The translations under genes and the position numbers were made by a program. Of a stretch of DNA of 64,000 nt, positions 16,844-25,326 are shown piece after piece; the first letter of the stretch is position 1, and the number at the start of each line of letters is the position of its first letter. Under the pieces are notes generated by a model, which saw nothing but the letters and a program-made list of their open reading frames with translations, had not been told where the DNA came from and did no database searches. Source of the DNA: Streptomyces lavendofoliae (GTDB lineage Bacteria; Actinomycetota; Actinomycetes; Streptomycetales; Streptomycetaceae); the NCBI RefSeq assembly GCF_014649735.1, contig NZ_BMTP01000004.1, positions 124,001-188,000 of the forward strand, in the 5' to 3' direction.

Positions 16844-17740
16844 CTAGTGCGCGTGCACGGTGAAGGCAGCCGTACGCACCTTCCCGTCGTGCTTGAAGTC
16901 GAGGAAGAGCCGGTACGCGCCCGCGCTCGGCGCCGTCGCCGTGAAGGAGACCTCGGGCCCGGCGGGCCCCTCGTGCGGGTGGACGTGCAGGTAGGCGAGG
17001 TCTCCGGCGCGCAGCGCGACCAGGTGGCCGTACGCGCCCAGGTAGGGCTGGAGGTCGGTGACCGGCCGGCCGCCCCGGCTGACGCGCAGGGTCAGCTCGC
17101 TCGCCCGGCCGGGCGCGGGCGCCCCCGCCAGCTCGACGCGGTAACCGTCGACCTCGGCGACGCGGCCGGCCGCGGGCAGCGCCGCCGGGCGGTACGCCCC
17201 GGACACCGCCAGGTCCGCCCCCAGCGTCAGCGCCTCGCCGCCCGCGGGCGTGAAGTCGGCGAACGCCCGGTAGTCCCCCGCCTCGGGCAGCTCGACCGGC
17301 GTGGACCAGGTGCCGTCGGCGCCCCGCACCGGATGCAGGTGCCGGTAGACGGTCAGGTCCCGCGAGGCGAGGACGAGGTGCAGTTCCTTGCCGTGCTCCC
17401 GTTCGTACGCCGTGACCGGCCGCCCGTGGGCGTCCGTGATGCGGAACCGCAGCTCGCCGGGGGTCCCGGCCGCGAGCGCGGAGGGCTGGAGGGCGAGGGT
17501 GTGGCCGCCCTCCGAGATCTGGAGCCCGCCGGGCGCCCGCCGCGCGGCGGCCTTGTCGTGCTCGCCGTGCGGGGTGGCCGGCGTCTCGTGCTCCTCCTCG
17601 CCGTGCGGCGTGTCGTGCCGCTCGGCCGGGCGCTCCTCCGCCGCCACGACCGGGCCGACGCCCTTGCCGACGCCGTACGCCGTGCCGAAGGTCGCGGCCA
17701 GTGCCGCGGCGAATGCGCTGATCTTCATTCCGGTGTTCAT
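16844..17740 (-). CDS. Secreted His/Glu-rich protein of the copper module
   Basis: 298 residues with an N-terminal export signal ([21 protein letters not shown]). Residues 30-65 form a His/Glu-rich linker ([23 protein letters not shown]) able to bind metal. After it come two beta-sandwich-like repeats, each ending with a histidine-containing strand: [10 protein letters not shown] near 130 and [11 protein letters not shown] near 245. This pattern occurs in extracellular proteins next to copper exporters. It diverges from copA across three CsoR-type boxes, so both should be derepressed by copper. Function as a copper binder or chaperone is inferred. Confidence 0.75.
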   Translation of the reverse strand: MNTGMKISAFAAALAATFGTAYGVGKGVGPVVAAEERPAERHDTPHGEEEHETPATPHGEHDKAAARRAPGGLQISEGGHTLALQPSALAAGTPGELRFRITDAHGRPVTAYEREHGKELHLVLASRDLTVYRHLHPVRGADGTWSTPVELPEAGDYRAFADFTPAGGEALTLGADLAVSGAYRPAALPAAGRVAEVDGYRVELAGAPAPGRASELTLRVSRGGRPVTDLQPYLGAYGHLVALRAGDLAYLHVHPHEGPAGPEVSFTATAPSAGAYRLFLDFKHDGKVRTAAFTVHAH

Positions 17741-17778
17741 GGCGACTCCTGACGACGCGTGGTCCGTTGCCGCCCACA

Positions 17779-17881
17779 ATACCCCTGGGGGGTATCAAGT
17801 CAAGGGCGGTGATCGCTTGCGCCCCAGTACCCCCCAGGGGTATACATGTCCCCATCGGAAAGGCATACCCTGTCGGGGTAT
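17779..17881. promoter_or_regulatory. Three CsoR-type copper operator boxes
   Basis: Site 1, 17779-17795: ATACCCCTGGGGGGTAT. Site 2, 17827-17843: GTACCCCCCAGGGGTAT, almost the reverse complement of site 1. Site 3, 17865-17881: ATACCCTGTCGGGGTAT. All have the TACCC-N-GGGTA dyad of copper-sensing CsoR. Site 1 serves the secreted-protein gene, site 3 is 22 bp before the copA start, and site 2 lies between. No csoR gene is in the window. Confidence 0.85.
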
Positions 17882-17903
17882 CAATCGGCGAGGAGCAGCA
17901 CTC

Positions 17904-20156
17904 ATGAGCACCCCCACGACGACGACACCCGGCCCCGCCGCCGAGGTCGAGCTCGCGATCGGCGGCATGACCTGCGCCTCCTGCGCGGCTCGCGTCGAGA
18001 AGAAGCTCAACCGGATGGACGGCGTCACCGCGACCGTCAACTACGCCACCGAGAAGGCGAGGGTCACGTACGCCGGCGGGGTGCGGGTCGCCGACCTCAT
18101 CGCCACCGTCGAGGCGACCGGATACACCGCCCAGGAGCCGGCGCCACCCGGACCGGAGGACCGTCAGGAGGGGCCGGCCGACGAGCTGCGCCCGCTGCGG
18201 CAGCGCCTGATCACGGCCGTCGTCCTCTCCGTACCCGTCATCGCGATGGCGATGGTCCCGGCCCTCCAGATCGAGTTCTGGCAGTGGCTCTCCCTCACCC
18301 TCGCCGCACCCGTCGTCACCTACGCCGCCTGGCCGTTCCACCGCGCCGCCTGGACCAACGCGCGGCACGGCGCCGCCACGATGGACACCCTCATCTCGGT
18401 CGGCACGTCGGCCGCGTTCCTGTGGTCGCTGTGGGCGCTGTTCTTCGGCACGGCCGGTACGCCCGGCATGACGCACCCCTTCGAGTTCACGATCGCCCGC
18501 ACCGACGGCGCCGGGAACATCTACCTGGAGGCGGCGGCCGGTGTCACCGCCTTCATCCTGGCCGGCCGCTACTTCGAGGCGCGCTCCAAGCGCAAGGCGG
18601 GCGCGGCGCTGAAGGCGCTGCTGGAGCTGGGCGCCAAGGACGTCACCGTCCTGCGCGGCGGCCGCGAGGTCCTCGTCCCGACCGCCGAACTGCGGGTGGG
18701 CGACCGCTTCCTCGTCCGGCCCGGCGAGAAGATCGCCACGGACGGCAGGGTCGTCGAGGGCACCTCAGCCGTGGACGCCTCCATGCTCACGGGCGAGTCC
18801 GTGCCGGTCGAGGTGGGCACCGGCGACCCGGTCACCGGCGCCACCCTCAACGCGGGCGGCCGGCTGGTCGTCGAGGCCACCCGGATCGGCGCCGACACCC
18901 AGCTGGCCCGCATGGCGAAGCTCGTGGAGGACGCCCAGAACGGCAAGGCCGCCGCGCAGCGCCTCGCCGACCGGATCTCCGCCGTCTTCGTGCCCGTCGT
19001 CATCGGCCTCGCGCTCGCCACGCTCGGCTTCTGGCTCGGCAACGGGGCGGGCCTGACCGCCGCGTTCACCGCCGCCGTCGCCGTACTGATCATCGCCTGC
19101 CCGTGCGCGCTCGGCCTGGCGACCCCGACGGCCCTCATGGTCGGTACGGGCCGCGGCGCGCAGCTCGGCATTCTGATCAAGGGCCCGGAGGTCCTGGAGA
19201 CCACCCGCAGGGTCGACACGATCGTCCTCGACAAGACCGGCACCGTCACCACCGGCCGGATGACCCTGATCGGGGTGCACACCGCCGAAGGCACCGACGA
19301 GCGGGACGTCCTGCGCCTGGCCGGCGCCCTGGAGCACGCCTCCGAGCACCCCATCGCCAAGGCGGTGGCCACCGGGGCGGCCGAGCGCGTCGGCACGCTC
19401 CCCACCCCCGAGGACTTCGCCGGCATCGCGGGCCTCGGCGTCCAGGGAGTGGTCGACGGCCACGCGGTGCTCGTCGGCCGCGAGAAGCTGCTGGCCGACT
19501 GGTCGATGCGGCTGCCCGCCGCGCTGGAGCGCGCCAGGCGTGAGGCCGAGGCGGCCGGCCGGACCGCCGTCGCCGTCGCCTGGGACGGAGAGGCCCGCGC
19601 GGTCCTGGAGGTCGCGGACGCGGTCAAGGACACCAGCGCCGAGGCGATCACACGCCTGCGGGCCCTGGGCCTCACGCCGATCCTGCTCACCGGCGACAAC
19701 CGGGCCGTCGCCGAGACGGTCGCCGCCGAGGTCGGCATCGACGAGGTGTACGCGGAGGTCATGCCCGAGGACAAGGTCGACGTGGTCAAGCGCCTCCAGG
19801 CCGAGGGCCGGTCGGTCGCCATGGTCGGCGACGGCGTCAACGACGCGGCGGCCCTCGCCCAGGCCGACCTGGGGCTGGCCATGGGCACCGGCACGGACGC
19901 CGCGATCGAGGCGGGCGACCTGACGCTCGTACGCGGCGACCTGCGCGCCGCCGCCGACGCGATCCGCCTCTCGCGCCGCACCCTCGCCACGATCAAGGGC
20001 AACCTGTTCTGGGCGTTCGCCTACAACGTCGCCGCCCTGCCGCTCGCCGCGGCCGGCCTGCTGAACCCCATGATCGCGGGCGCGGCCATGGCGTTCTCGT
20101 CGGTTTTCGTGGTCGGCAACAGCCTCCGGCTGCGGGGCTTCAAGCCGGCGGCCTGA
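17904..20156 (+). CDS. copA: Copper-exporting P1B-type ATPase
   Basis: 750 residues. An N-terminal HMA domain binds Cu(I) through GMTCASC (about 19-25). Membrane helices follow; the ion-binding CPC motif is in [13 protein letters not shown]. The catalytic aspartate is in DKTGTVT, the actuator motif is LTGES, the nucleotide domain has SEHPIAKA, and the hinge GDGVNDA is intact, so the pump should be active. It exports Cu(I). ATG 17904 has GAGGAG just upstream. Expression should be released by copper through the CsoR-type boxes. Confidence 0.96.
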   Translation: MSTPTTTTPGPAAEVELAIGGMTCASCAARVEKKLNRMDGVTATVNYATEKARVTYAGGVRVADLIATVEATGYTAQEPAPPGPEDRQEGPADELRPLRQRLITAVVLSVPVIAMAMVPALQIEFWQWLSLTLAAPVVTYAAWPFHRAAWTNARHGAATMDTLISVGTSAAFLWSLWALFFGTAGTPGMTHPFEFTIARTDGAGNIYLEAAAGVTAFILAGRYFEARSKRKAGAALKALLELGAKDVTVLRGGREVLVPTAELRVGDRFLVRPGEKIATDGRVVEGTSAVDASMLTGESVPVEVGTGDPVTGATLNAGGRLVVEATRIGADTQLARMAKLVEDAQNGKAAAQRLADRISAVFVPVVIGLALATLGFWLGNGAGLTAAFTAAVAVLIIACPCALGLATPTALMVGTGRGAQLGILIKGPEVLETTRRVDTIVLDKTGTVTTGRMTLIGVHTAEGTDERDVLRLAGALEHASEHPIAKAVATGAAERVGTLPTPEDFAGIAGLGVQGVVDGHAVLVGREKLLADWSMRLPAALERARREAEAAGRTAVAVAWDGEARAVLEVADAVKDTSAEAITRLRALGLTPILLTGDNRAVAETVAAEVGIDEVYAEVMPEDKVDVVKRLQAEGRSVAMVGDGVNDAAALAQADLGLAMGTGTDAAIEAGDLTLVRGDLRAAADAIRLSRRTLATIKGNLFWAFAYNVAALPLAAAGLLNPMIAGAAMAFSSVFVVGNSLRLRGFKPAA

Positions 20157-20220
20157 CGCCCCCCGCCCGGCTCGCGCTGCCCGGCTCCTGCCGGTGGGCG
20201 GGGGCGGGTGCCCGGCCCTG

Positions 20221-20278
20221 CGGCGGGGGGTGCTCGGACTCTCGCTTCGCTCGTCCTACGTCCGAGCACCCCCCGCCT
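20221..20278. terminator. Bidirectional terminator between copA and the HelD gene
   Basis: Stem of 17 or more bp, GGCGGGGGGTGCTCGGA (20222-20238) pairing with 20261-20277, with a 20-nt loop that itself holds CTTCG repeats. It separates convergent genes. Confidence 0.8.
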
Positions 20279-20405
20279 CCGGCCCCGCCACCCTCACGCG
20301 CACGCATGTGCCCCGGGGCCTCGGGTCCGCCACGGAGCCGACCTCACGGCAACCGACGCCCGGGCGGGCGACCGCGAGACGCGGGGGCGATGGGCTCGCG
20401 CCCCG

Positions 20406-22424
20406 TCAGGCGGCCAGCTGCGGGGGGAGCGGGGCCGCGTGCAGCACCGTCAGGCCGGAGACCGCCCTGGTGAGGGCCACGTACAGGCGGCGCAGGCCGG
20501 TGCGCTCGTCGGGCTCGCCGTCGACGACGGCCGCCGGCTCGTCGAGGACGACGTAGTCGTACTCCAGGCCCTTCGCCAGCGACGCGGGCACCAGCGTCAG
20601 GCGGGACTCGGCGGTCGTCTCCTCACCCGGCGACAGCCACACCAGGCCCGCCTCCCGCAGCGCCTCCGCCAGGACGGGGACGCGCGCGTCGGCCGCGATC
20701 AGGCCGATGGACCCCTCGTGGCGGAGCGCGGCGCGGCACGCCGCCACCACCGACGCCGGCAGGTCCTCCGCCCGGCACGGGACGATCTCCAGCGAGCCAG
20801 GCGACTCCCGCACGGACCGCACCGGAGCGAGCCCCGGCGACATGTGCGGCAGCAGCCGCGACGCGTACGCGATCACCTCGCGCGGAACGCGGAAACCGGC
20901 CGTCAGCTCCTCCACCACCGCGTCCGGCTTGCCCAGGTGCGCCAGCGCCTCCGCCCAGCTCGCCGTCGCCCACGGGGTCGTGCCCTGCGCCAGGTCGCCC
21001 AGCACCGTCGCCGAACCCGTCGAGCAGCGCCGCCCCACCGCCCGGTACTGCATCGGCGACAGGTCCTGCGCCTCGTCCAGGACCACGTGGCCCAGCGACG
21101 GGGTGCGCTCCACCAGGTCGGCCGCCTCGTCGATCAGCACGGCGTCCGCCGCCGACCACTTCGCCGACCGCACCGAGCGCGGCGGCTTCGCCCACAGCAC
21201 GGCCTTCCGCTCCTCCTCGGTGAGCAGCCCCGCCGCGTGCTCCGCCAGGAAGTCCGGGTCCGACAGCAGCCGCAGCACCAGCTTCGCCGGGTCGACGGCC
21301 GGCCACACCGCCTTGACCACCGCCTTCACCGCGGGGTTGCGCGCCACCGCGTCCTGGACCCGGTCGTCCGGCGCCTCGCCCGCCTGCTCCATCCGCACCA
21401 GCACCGCGTGCGCGATCCGCTGCGGCAGGGCGTCCCGCGCGGCCCCGTACCGGATGTCCCGGTCCAGCAACTCGCGGACGATCTCCTCCAGTTCGTACGC
21501 CGGCAGCCGCCAGCGCCGGGAGCCGCGCACCACCACCAGCGGCTCGGTGGGCGGCGTCACGTGCGACCGCACCGCCCGCCGCAGCACCTCCGCCATCCGG
21601 GCGTCGCCCTTGACGACGGCCGCCGTCGGGTCGTCCTCGCCCCGCACCTCCACGTGCGCGACCAGGTCGCCGACCGTCGCCTGCTTCACCTCCAGCTCGC
21701 CCAGCGCGGGCAGCACCTGCTCGATGTAGTGGAGGAAGGACCGGTTCGGCCCGATGACCAGCGTCCCGGTGCGGGCCAGCCGCTCGCGGTGCGCGTACAG
21801 CAGGTACGCCACCCGGTGCAGGCCCACCGCGGTCTTGCCGGTCCCCGGGCCGCCCTGGACGCAGACCGAGCCGGACAGGCCGCTGCGGACGATCTCGTCC
21901 TGCTCGGGCTGGATCGTCGCGACGATGTCCCGCATGGGGCCGACGCGCGGCCGTTCGATCTCCGCCTGGAGCAGGCGGGAGGTCCGCTCCCCCTCCGCCG
22001 GGTCGGACAGGTGCTCGTCCTCGTAGGCGGTCAGCTCGCCGCCCGTGTACCCGAAGCGCCGCCGCAGCGCGACGTCCCGCGGGTCCTTCTTCGAGGCCCG
22101 GTAGAACGGCTGCGACACCGGCGCGCGCCAGTCGACGACCATCGGGTCGCCGTCCGCGTCGTGGACGTGCCGCCGCCCGATGTAGAACGTCTGGCCCTCC
22201 TGCGCGGTGGGCAGGTAGTCGAGCCGCCCGAAGAACAGCGGGGTGTGCGACAGGTCGGCGAGGGCCTTGATCCGCTCGTCGATCTGCGCGGACAGCACGG
22301 CGGCGTTGACCCAGTTCGCCGTGACGTCGCGGATGTCGAGGGCCTGGACGTCCTCGCGCATGGCGCGCAGCGCGGTGCGTGAGGCGGCGAGGTGGGCGCG
22401 CTCCTGAGCGAGCGGATCGGGCAC
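20406..22424 (-). CDS. HelD/HelR-family RNA polymerase-associated ATPase
   Basis: 672 residues, a UvrD/Rep-like superfamily 1 ATPase without strand-separating features. Walker A is GGPGTGKTAVGLHRV (about 192-206), motif II is VVLDEAQDLSP, and motif VI is RRLYVALTRAV at the C-terminus. The N-terminal helical region (ERAHLAASRTALRAMREDVQAL) corresponds to the arm that enters the RNA polymerase secondary channel. HelD proteins release stalled or inactive RNA polymerase; the HelR subgroup gives rifampicin tolerance. I cannot assign the subgroup, and no clear rifamycin-associated element is seen upstream. The start at 22424 keeps the full arm. Confidence 0.85.
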   Translation of the reverse strand: MPDPLAQERAHLAASRTALRAMREDVQALDIRDVTANWVNAAVLSAQIDERIKALADLSHTPLFFGRLDYLPTAQEGQTFYIGRRHVHDADGDPMVVDWRAPVSQPFYRASKKDPRDVALRRRFGYTGGELTAYEDEHLSDPAEGERTSRLLQAEIERPRVGPMRDIVATIQPEQDEIVRSGLSGSVCVQGGPGTGKTAVGLHRVAYLLYAHRERLARTGTLVIGPNRSFLHYIEQVLPALGELEVKQATVGDLVAHVEVRGEDDPTAAVVKGDARMAEVLRRAVRSHVTPPTEPLVVVRGSRRWRLPAYELEEIVRELLDRDIRYGAARDALPQRIAHAVLVRMEQAGEAPDDRVQDAVARNPAVKAVVKAVWPAVDPAKLVLRLLSDPDFLAEHAAGLLTEEERKAVLWAKPPRSVRSAKWSAADAVLIDEAADLVERTPSLGHVVLDEAQDLSPMQYRAVGRRCSTGSATVLGDLAQGTTPWATASWAEALAHLGKPDAVVEELTAGFRVPREVIAYASRLLPHMSPGLAPVRSVRESPGSLEIVPCRAEDLPASVVAACRAALRHEGSIGLIAADARVPVLAEALREAGLVWLSPGEETTAESRLTLVPASLAKGLEYDYVVLDEPAAVVDGEPDERTGLRRLYVALTRAVSGLTVLHAAPLPPQLAA

Positions 22425-22560
22425 GGCGGAGCCTCCGGGGGGTCGTACACGGGGTGACGGCGGGCCGGCCGGTTTCCGACCGGCGGGCGGCGCTCCACGA
22501 AAGGGAGGCGGGCAAGGCCGGCGATTCTAGCGACCCGGCCGGAAGCGGGCGACCGGATTT

Positions 22561-22672
22561 CCCCGCGCCCGCCCGCCTGACCGTCCCCGCGCCCGCCCGC
22601 CTGACCGTCCCCGCGTCCGTCCGCCTGACCGTCCCCGCGCCCGCCCGCCTGACCGTCCCCGCGTCCGTCCGC
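22561..22672. repeat. 24-bp tandem repeat, about 4.6 copies
   Basis: Units begin at 22561, 22585, 22609, 22633 and 22657 (partial), each starting CCCCGCG and ending GCCTGACCGT. Units 1, 2 and 4 are identical. Units 3 and 5 share two C-to-T changes (CGCCCGCCC versus CGTCCGTCC), giving an A-A-B-A-B order. It lies between the HelD gene promoter and a small divergent gene. Confidence 0.9.
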
Positions 22673-22801
22673 CGCGGTGCGGTCCTCGCGTCCGCGTCCG
22701 TCCCGTAGGGGATGCCGTATGCCTGGAGTCGTACGGGGACGGCGCCCGGGTTCGGTCTGCGGACCGATGTACCGCCCGGGTGCGGAAACCATCATGGAGA
22801 C

Positions 22802-22975
22802 ATGACCGCACCCACCTTCCACCACGCCTCCGGCGCCACCGCCCTGGGCGCGGCCCCGCACCCGGCCCACCGCCTCGGCAACGCCCTGCGCGCGATCAGG
22901 GTGTTCGCCGAAGCGGCCTTCGGGGTCGTCGTCCTCGGCGAGTTCGCCGAGGAGGCGGGCGTCAGGCGCCGCTGA
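22802..22975 (+). CDS. 57-residue protein of unknown function
   Basis: Reads MTAPTFHHASGATALGAAPH, then HRLGNALRAIRVFAEAAFGVVVLGEFAEEAGVRRR. An amphipathic or semi-hydrophobic helix (RVFAEAAFGVVVLGEF) occupies the C-terminal half. The ATG at 22802 has GGAG upstream and the stop overlaps the 3' end of the convergent XPB gene by 14 bp. It is short but its composition and codon pattern look like a real gene. Function unknown. Confidence 0.65.
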   Translation: MTAPTFHHASGATALGAAPHPAHRLGNALRAIRVFAEAAFGVVVLGEFAEEAGVRRR

Positions 22976-24629
22976 GATCCGGGTCGGCGTCCTGCGCGAG
23001 CAGCTCGTCCGCGTCGACGATCCGGTACGCGTACCCCTGCTCGGCCAGGAACCGCTGCCGGTGCGCCGCGAAGTCCTGGTCGATCGTGTCCCGCGCGACC
23101 ACCGAGTAGAAGTGCGCCTGGTGCCCGTCCGCCTTCGGCCGCAGGACCCGGCCGAGGCGCTGGGCCTCCTCCTGGCGCGAGCCGAAGGTGCCCGACACCT
23201 GGATGGCGACGGTCGCCTCCGGCAGGTCGATCGAGAAGTTCGCCACCTTGGAGACCACCAGCACGCTGATCTCACCCTGCCGGAACGCCTCGAACAGCTT
23301 CTCCCGCTGGGCGTTCGGCGTCTCGCCCTTGATCACCGGCGCGCCCAGGTGCTCGCCCAGCTCGTCGAGCTGGTCGATGTACTGGCCGATGACCAGGATC
23401 TGCTGGCCCGCGAACTTCCGCACCAGGGCCTCGGCGACCTTCTGCTTGGTCGCCGTCGTGGCGCAGAACCGGTACTTCTCCTCCGTCTCGGCGGTCGCGT
23501 ACGCGAGCCGCTCGGCGTCCGTGAGGTTCACCCGGACCTCGACGCAGTCGGCGGGCGCGATGTAGCCCTGTGCCTCGATCTCCTTCCACGGCGCGTCGAA
23601 GCGCTTCGGCCCGATGAGGGAGAAGACGTCCGACTCGCGGCCGTCCTCGCGGACCAGCGTCGCGGTCAGGCCGAGCCGCCGCCGCGCCTGGAGGTCGGCG
23701 GTGAACTTGAAGACCGGCGCGGGCAGCAGGTGCACCTCGTCGTAGACGATCAGGCCCCAGTCGCGGGAGTCGAACAGCTCCAGGTGCGGGTAGACGCCCT
23801 TCCGCCTGGTCGTCAGCACCTGGTAGGTGGCGATGGTGACGGGGCGGATCTCCTTCTTGGTGCCGCTGTACTCGCCGATCTCGTCCTCGGTCAGGGACGT
23901 CCGCTTCACCAGCTCGTGCTTCCACTGGCGGGCGGAGACGGTGTTGGTCACCAGGATCAGGGTCGTCGCCTTGGCCTTCGCCATGGCGCCCGCGCCGACG
24001 AGGGTCTTGCCCGCGCCGCAGGGCAGGACGACGACGCCCGAGCCGCCGTGCCAGAAGCCCTCGACGGCCTGCTGCTGGTACGGGCGCAGCGCCCAGCCGT
24101 CCTCGGCCAGGTCGATCCGGTGGGCCTCGCCGTCGACGTAACCGGCGAGGTCCTCGGCCGGCCAGCCCAGCTTGAGCAGGGTCTGCTTGATCTGGCCGCG
24201 CTCGGAGGGGTGCACGGCGACGGTGTCCGCGTCGATGCGGTCGCCGACGAGCGGCTGGACCTTCCTGGAGCGGAGGATCTCCTCCAGGACCGGCCGGTCG
24301 GTGGTGGTGAGGACCAGGCCGTGCGTGGGGTGCTTGGAGAGCGTGAGCCGCCCGTAGCGGGCCATCGTCTCGGCGACGTCCACCAGCAGGGCGTGCGGCA
24401 CGGGGTAGCGGGAGAACTCGACCAGCGCGTCGACGACCTGCTCGGCGTCGTGCCCGGCGGCCCGGGCGTTCCACAGGCCCAGCGGGGTGACCCGGTAGGT
24501 GTGGATGTGCTCGGGTGCGCGCTCCAGCTCCGCGAACGGAGCGATGGCGCGGCGGCAGGCGTCGGCCCGCTCGTGGTCGACTTCGAGCAGGAGCGTCTTG
24601 TCGCTCTGGACGATCAGGGGTCCGTTCAC
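22962..24629 (-). CDS. XPB-type DNA repair helicase
   Basis: 555 residues, the length of the bacterial XPB proteins of mycobacteria. An N-terminal XPB domain (DKTLLLEVDHERADACRRAI) precedes the helicase core: Walker A LPCGAGKTLVG near 205, motif II YDEVHLLP (DEVH, diagnostic for XPB), the RED motif VREDGRESD, and motif VI RLGRVLRPK. It is a 3'-5' ATP-dependent helicase thought to act in repair. It is followed upstream on the same strand by two tiny genes and a helicase-associated/WYL protein, a pairing common in actinobacteria. Confidence 0.95.
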   Translation of the reverse strand: MNGPLIVQSDKTLLLEVDHERADACRRAIAPFAELERAPEHIHTYRVTPLGLWNARAAGHDAEQVVDALVEFSRYPVPHALLVDVAETMARYGRLTLSKHPTHGLVLTTTDRPVLEEILRSRKVQPLVGDRIDADTVAVHPSERGQIKQTLLKLGWPAEDLAGYVDGEAHRIDLAEDGWALRPYQQQAVEGFWHGGSGVVVLPCGAGKTLVGAGAMAKAKATTLILVTNTVSARQWKHELVKRTSLTEDEIGEYSGTKKEIRPVTIATYQVLTTRRKGVYPHLELFDSRDWGLIVYDEVHLLPAPVFKFTADLQARRRLGLTATLVREDGRESDVFSLIGPKRFDAPWKEIEAQGYIAPADCVEVRVNLTDAERLAYATAETEEKYRFCATTATKQKVAEALVRKFAGQQILVIGQYIDQLDELGEHLGAPVIKGETPNAQREKLFEAFRQGEISVLVVSKVANFSIDLPEATVAIQVSGTFGSRQEEAQRLGRVLRPKADGHQAHFYSVVARDTIDQDFAAHRQRFLAEQGYAYRIVDADELLAQDADPDLSGA

Positions 24630-24819
24630 GCCTCACCCTTTCCTGGCGGCCTCGGTCTGTGGCCAAACATCCAGTGTTGCGCATCGGCGGCGTAAGTGGC
24701 CGGGCCGTGCGGGATGAGGAGCGGCACACCGGACCGGGGAACAGATCCGGACGCCGGTGTCCCACCGGTCAGGATCGACGGTGACCGGTGAGGTGCCGCC
24801 GGGTCGGCGGGCCGGCGGA

Positions 24820-24972
24820 TCAGATCAGGGGGCTGGTGAACAGCGGCCCCTCGACCTGGAGGTCGGCCAGCGGGCCGTTGATCGGGGGGAGGGTGGAGGC
24901 GGCGGCCGGGGTGGCGAGGGCGGTGAACAGCAGGGCGGCGCCCGTCAGCAGGAGGGCGATACGTCGGCTCAT
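24820..24972 (-). CDS. Small secreted peptide (50 residues)
   Basis: MSRRIALLLTGAALLFTALA followed by TPAAASTLPPINGPLADLQV and EGPLFTSPLI. The first 25 residues are a textbook signal peptide with an AAA-S cleavage site, leaving a mature peptide of about 25 residues without cysteines. GAAAGGA lies just upstream of the ATG. The adjacent gene (25066-25173) has the same design. No function recognised; possible surface or signalling peptide. Confidence 0.65.
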   Translation of the reverse strand: MSRRIALLLTGAALLFTALATPAAASTLPPINGPLADLQVEGPLFTSPLI

Positions 24973-25065
24973 CGCGGGTCGTTCCTTTCGCGTCTGCGGC
25001 GGTGGCGGACCGGGCCCGCGCCTTCCGTGGCGGTACGGGCCCGGTCGCGTCGGAGGGAGGGCCGG

Positions 25066-25173
25066 TCAGAGGGTGAGGCCGCCCCCGAGATCGATGCCGA
25101 TCGCGGCGGCCTGGGTGGTGAGCGCGGACAGGAACGCGGCGGTGGTCAGCAGGACGGTGGTGACTCGTCGCAT
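25066..25173 (-). CDS. Very small secreted peptide (35 residues)
   Basis: MRRVTTVLLTTAAFLSALTT then QAAAIGIDLGGGLTL. A signal peptide with AAA cleavage would release IGIDLGGGLTL, about eleven residues, one of the shortest plausible secreted products. The ATG at 25173 follows AGAGGT at good spacing. It lies 93 bp upstream of the similar 50-residue peptide gene on the same strand. Confidence 0.55.
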   Translation of the reverse strand: MRRVTTVLLTTAAFLSALTTQAAAIGIDLGGGLTL

Positions 25174-25326
25174 GGGGAGGACCTCTTTCGGTGCGGTGCC
25201 GTTCGGGACGTCCCGTGGCTGCCCGCGCCACGCCGGGGGAATGCGGAAGGTCCCCCTGAGGTGGGGCGTCGGTCACCCACGGGCGGGAAATCCGCCGACC
25301 GCGCGCATGATCCGGGCCCCGGCGGC

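Noticed and set aside
22425..22560. Rifamycin-associated element upstream of the HelD-family gene
   Set aside because: GGGCAAGGCC is present but the full inverted repeat expected for the element is not; rifampicin control is not claimed.
22561..22672. CRISPR-like array
   Set aside because: Repeats are contiguous with no spacers and no cas genes are near.
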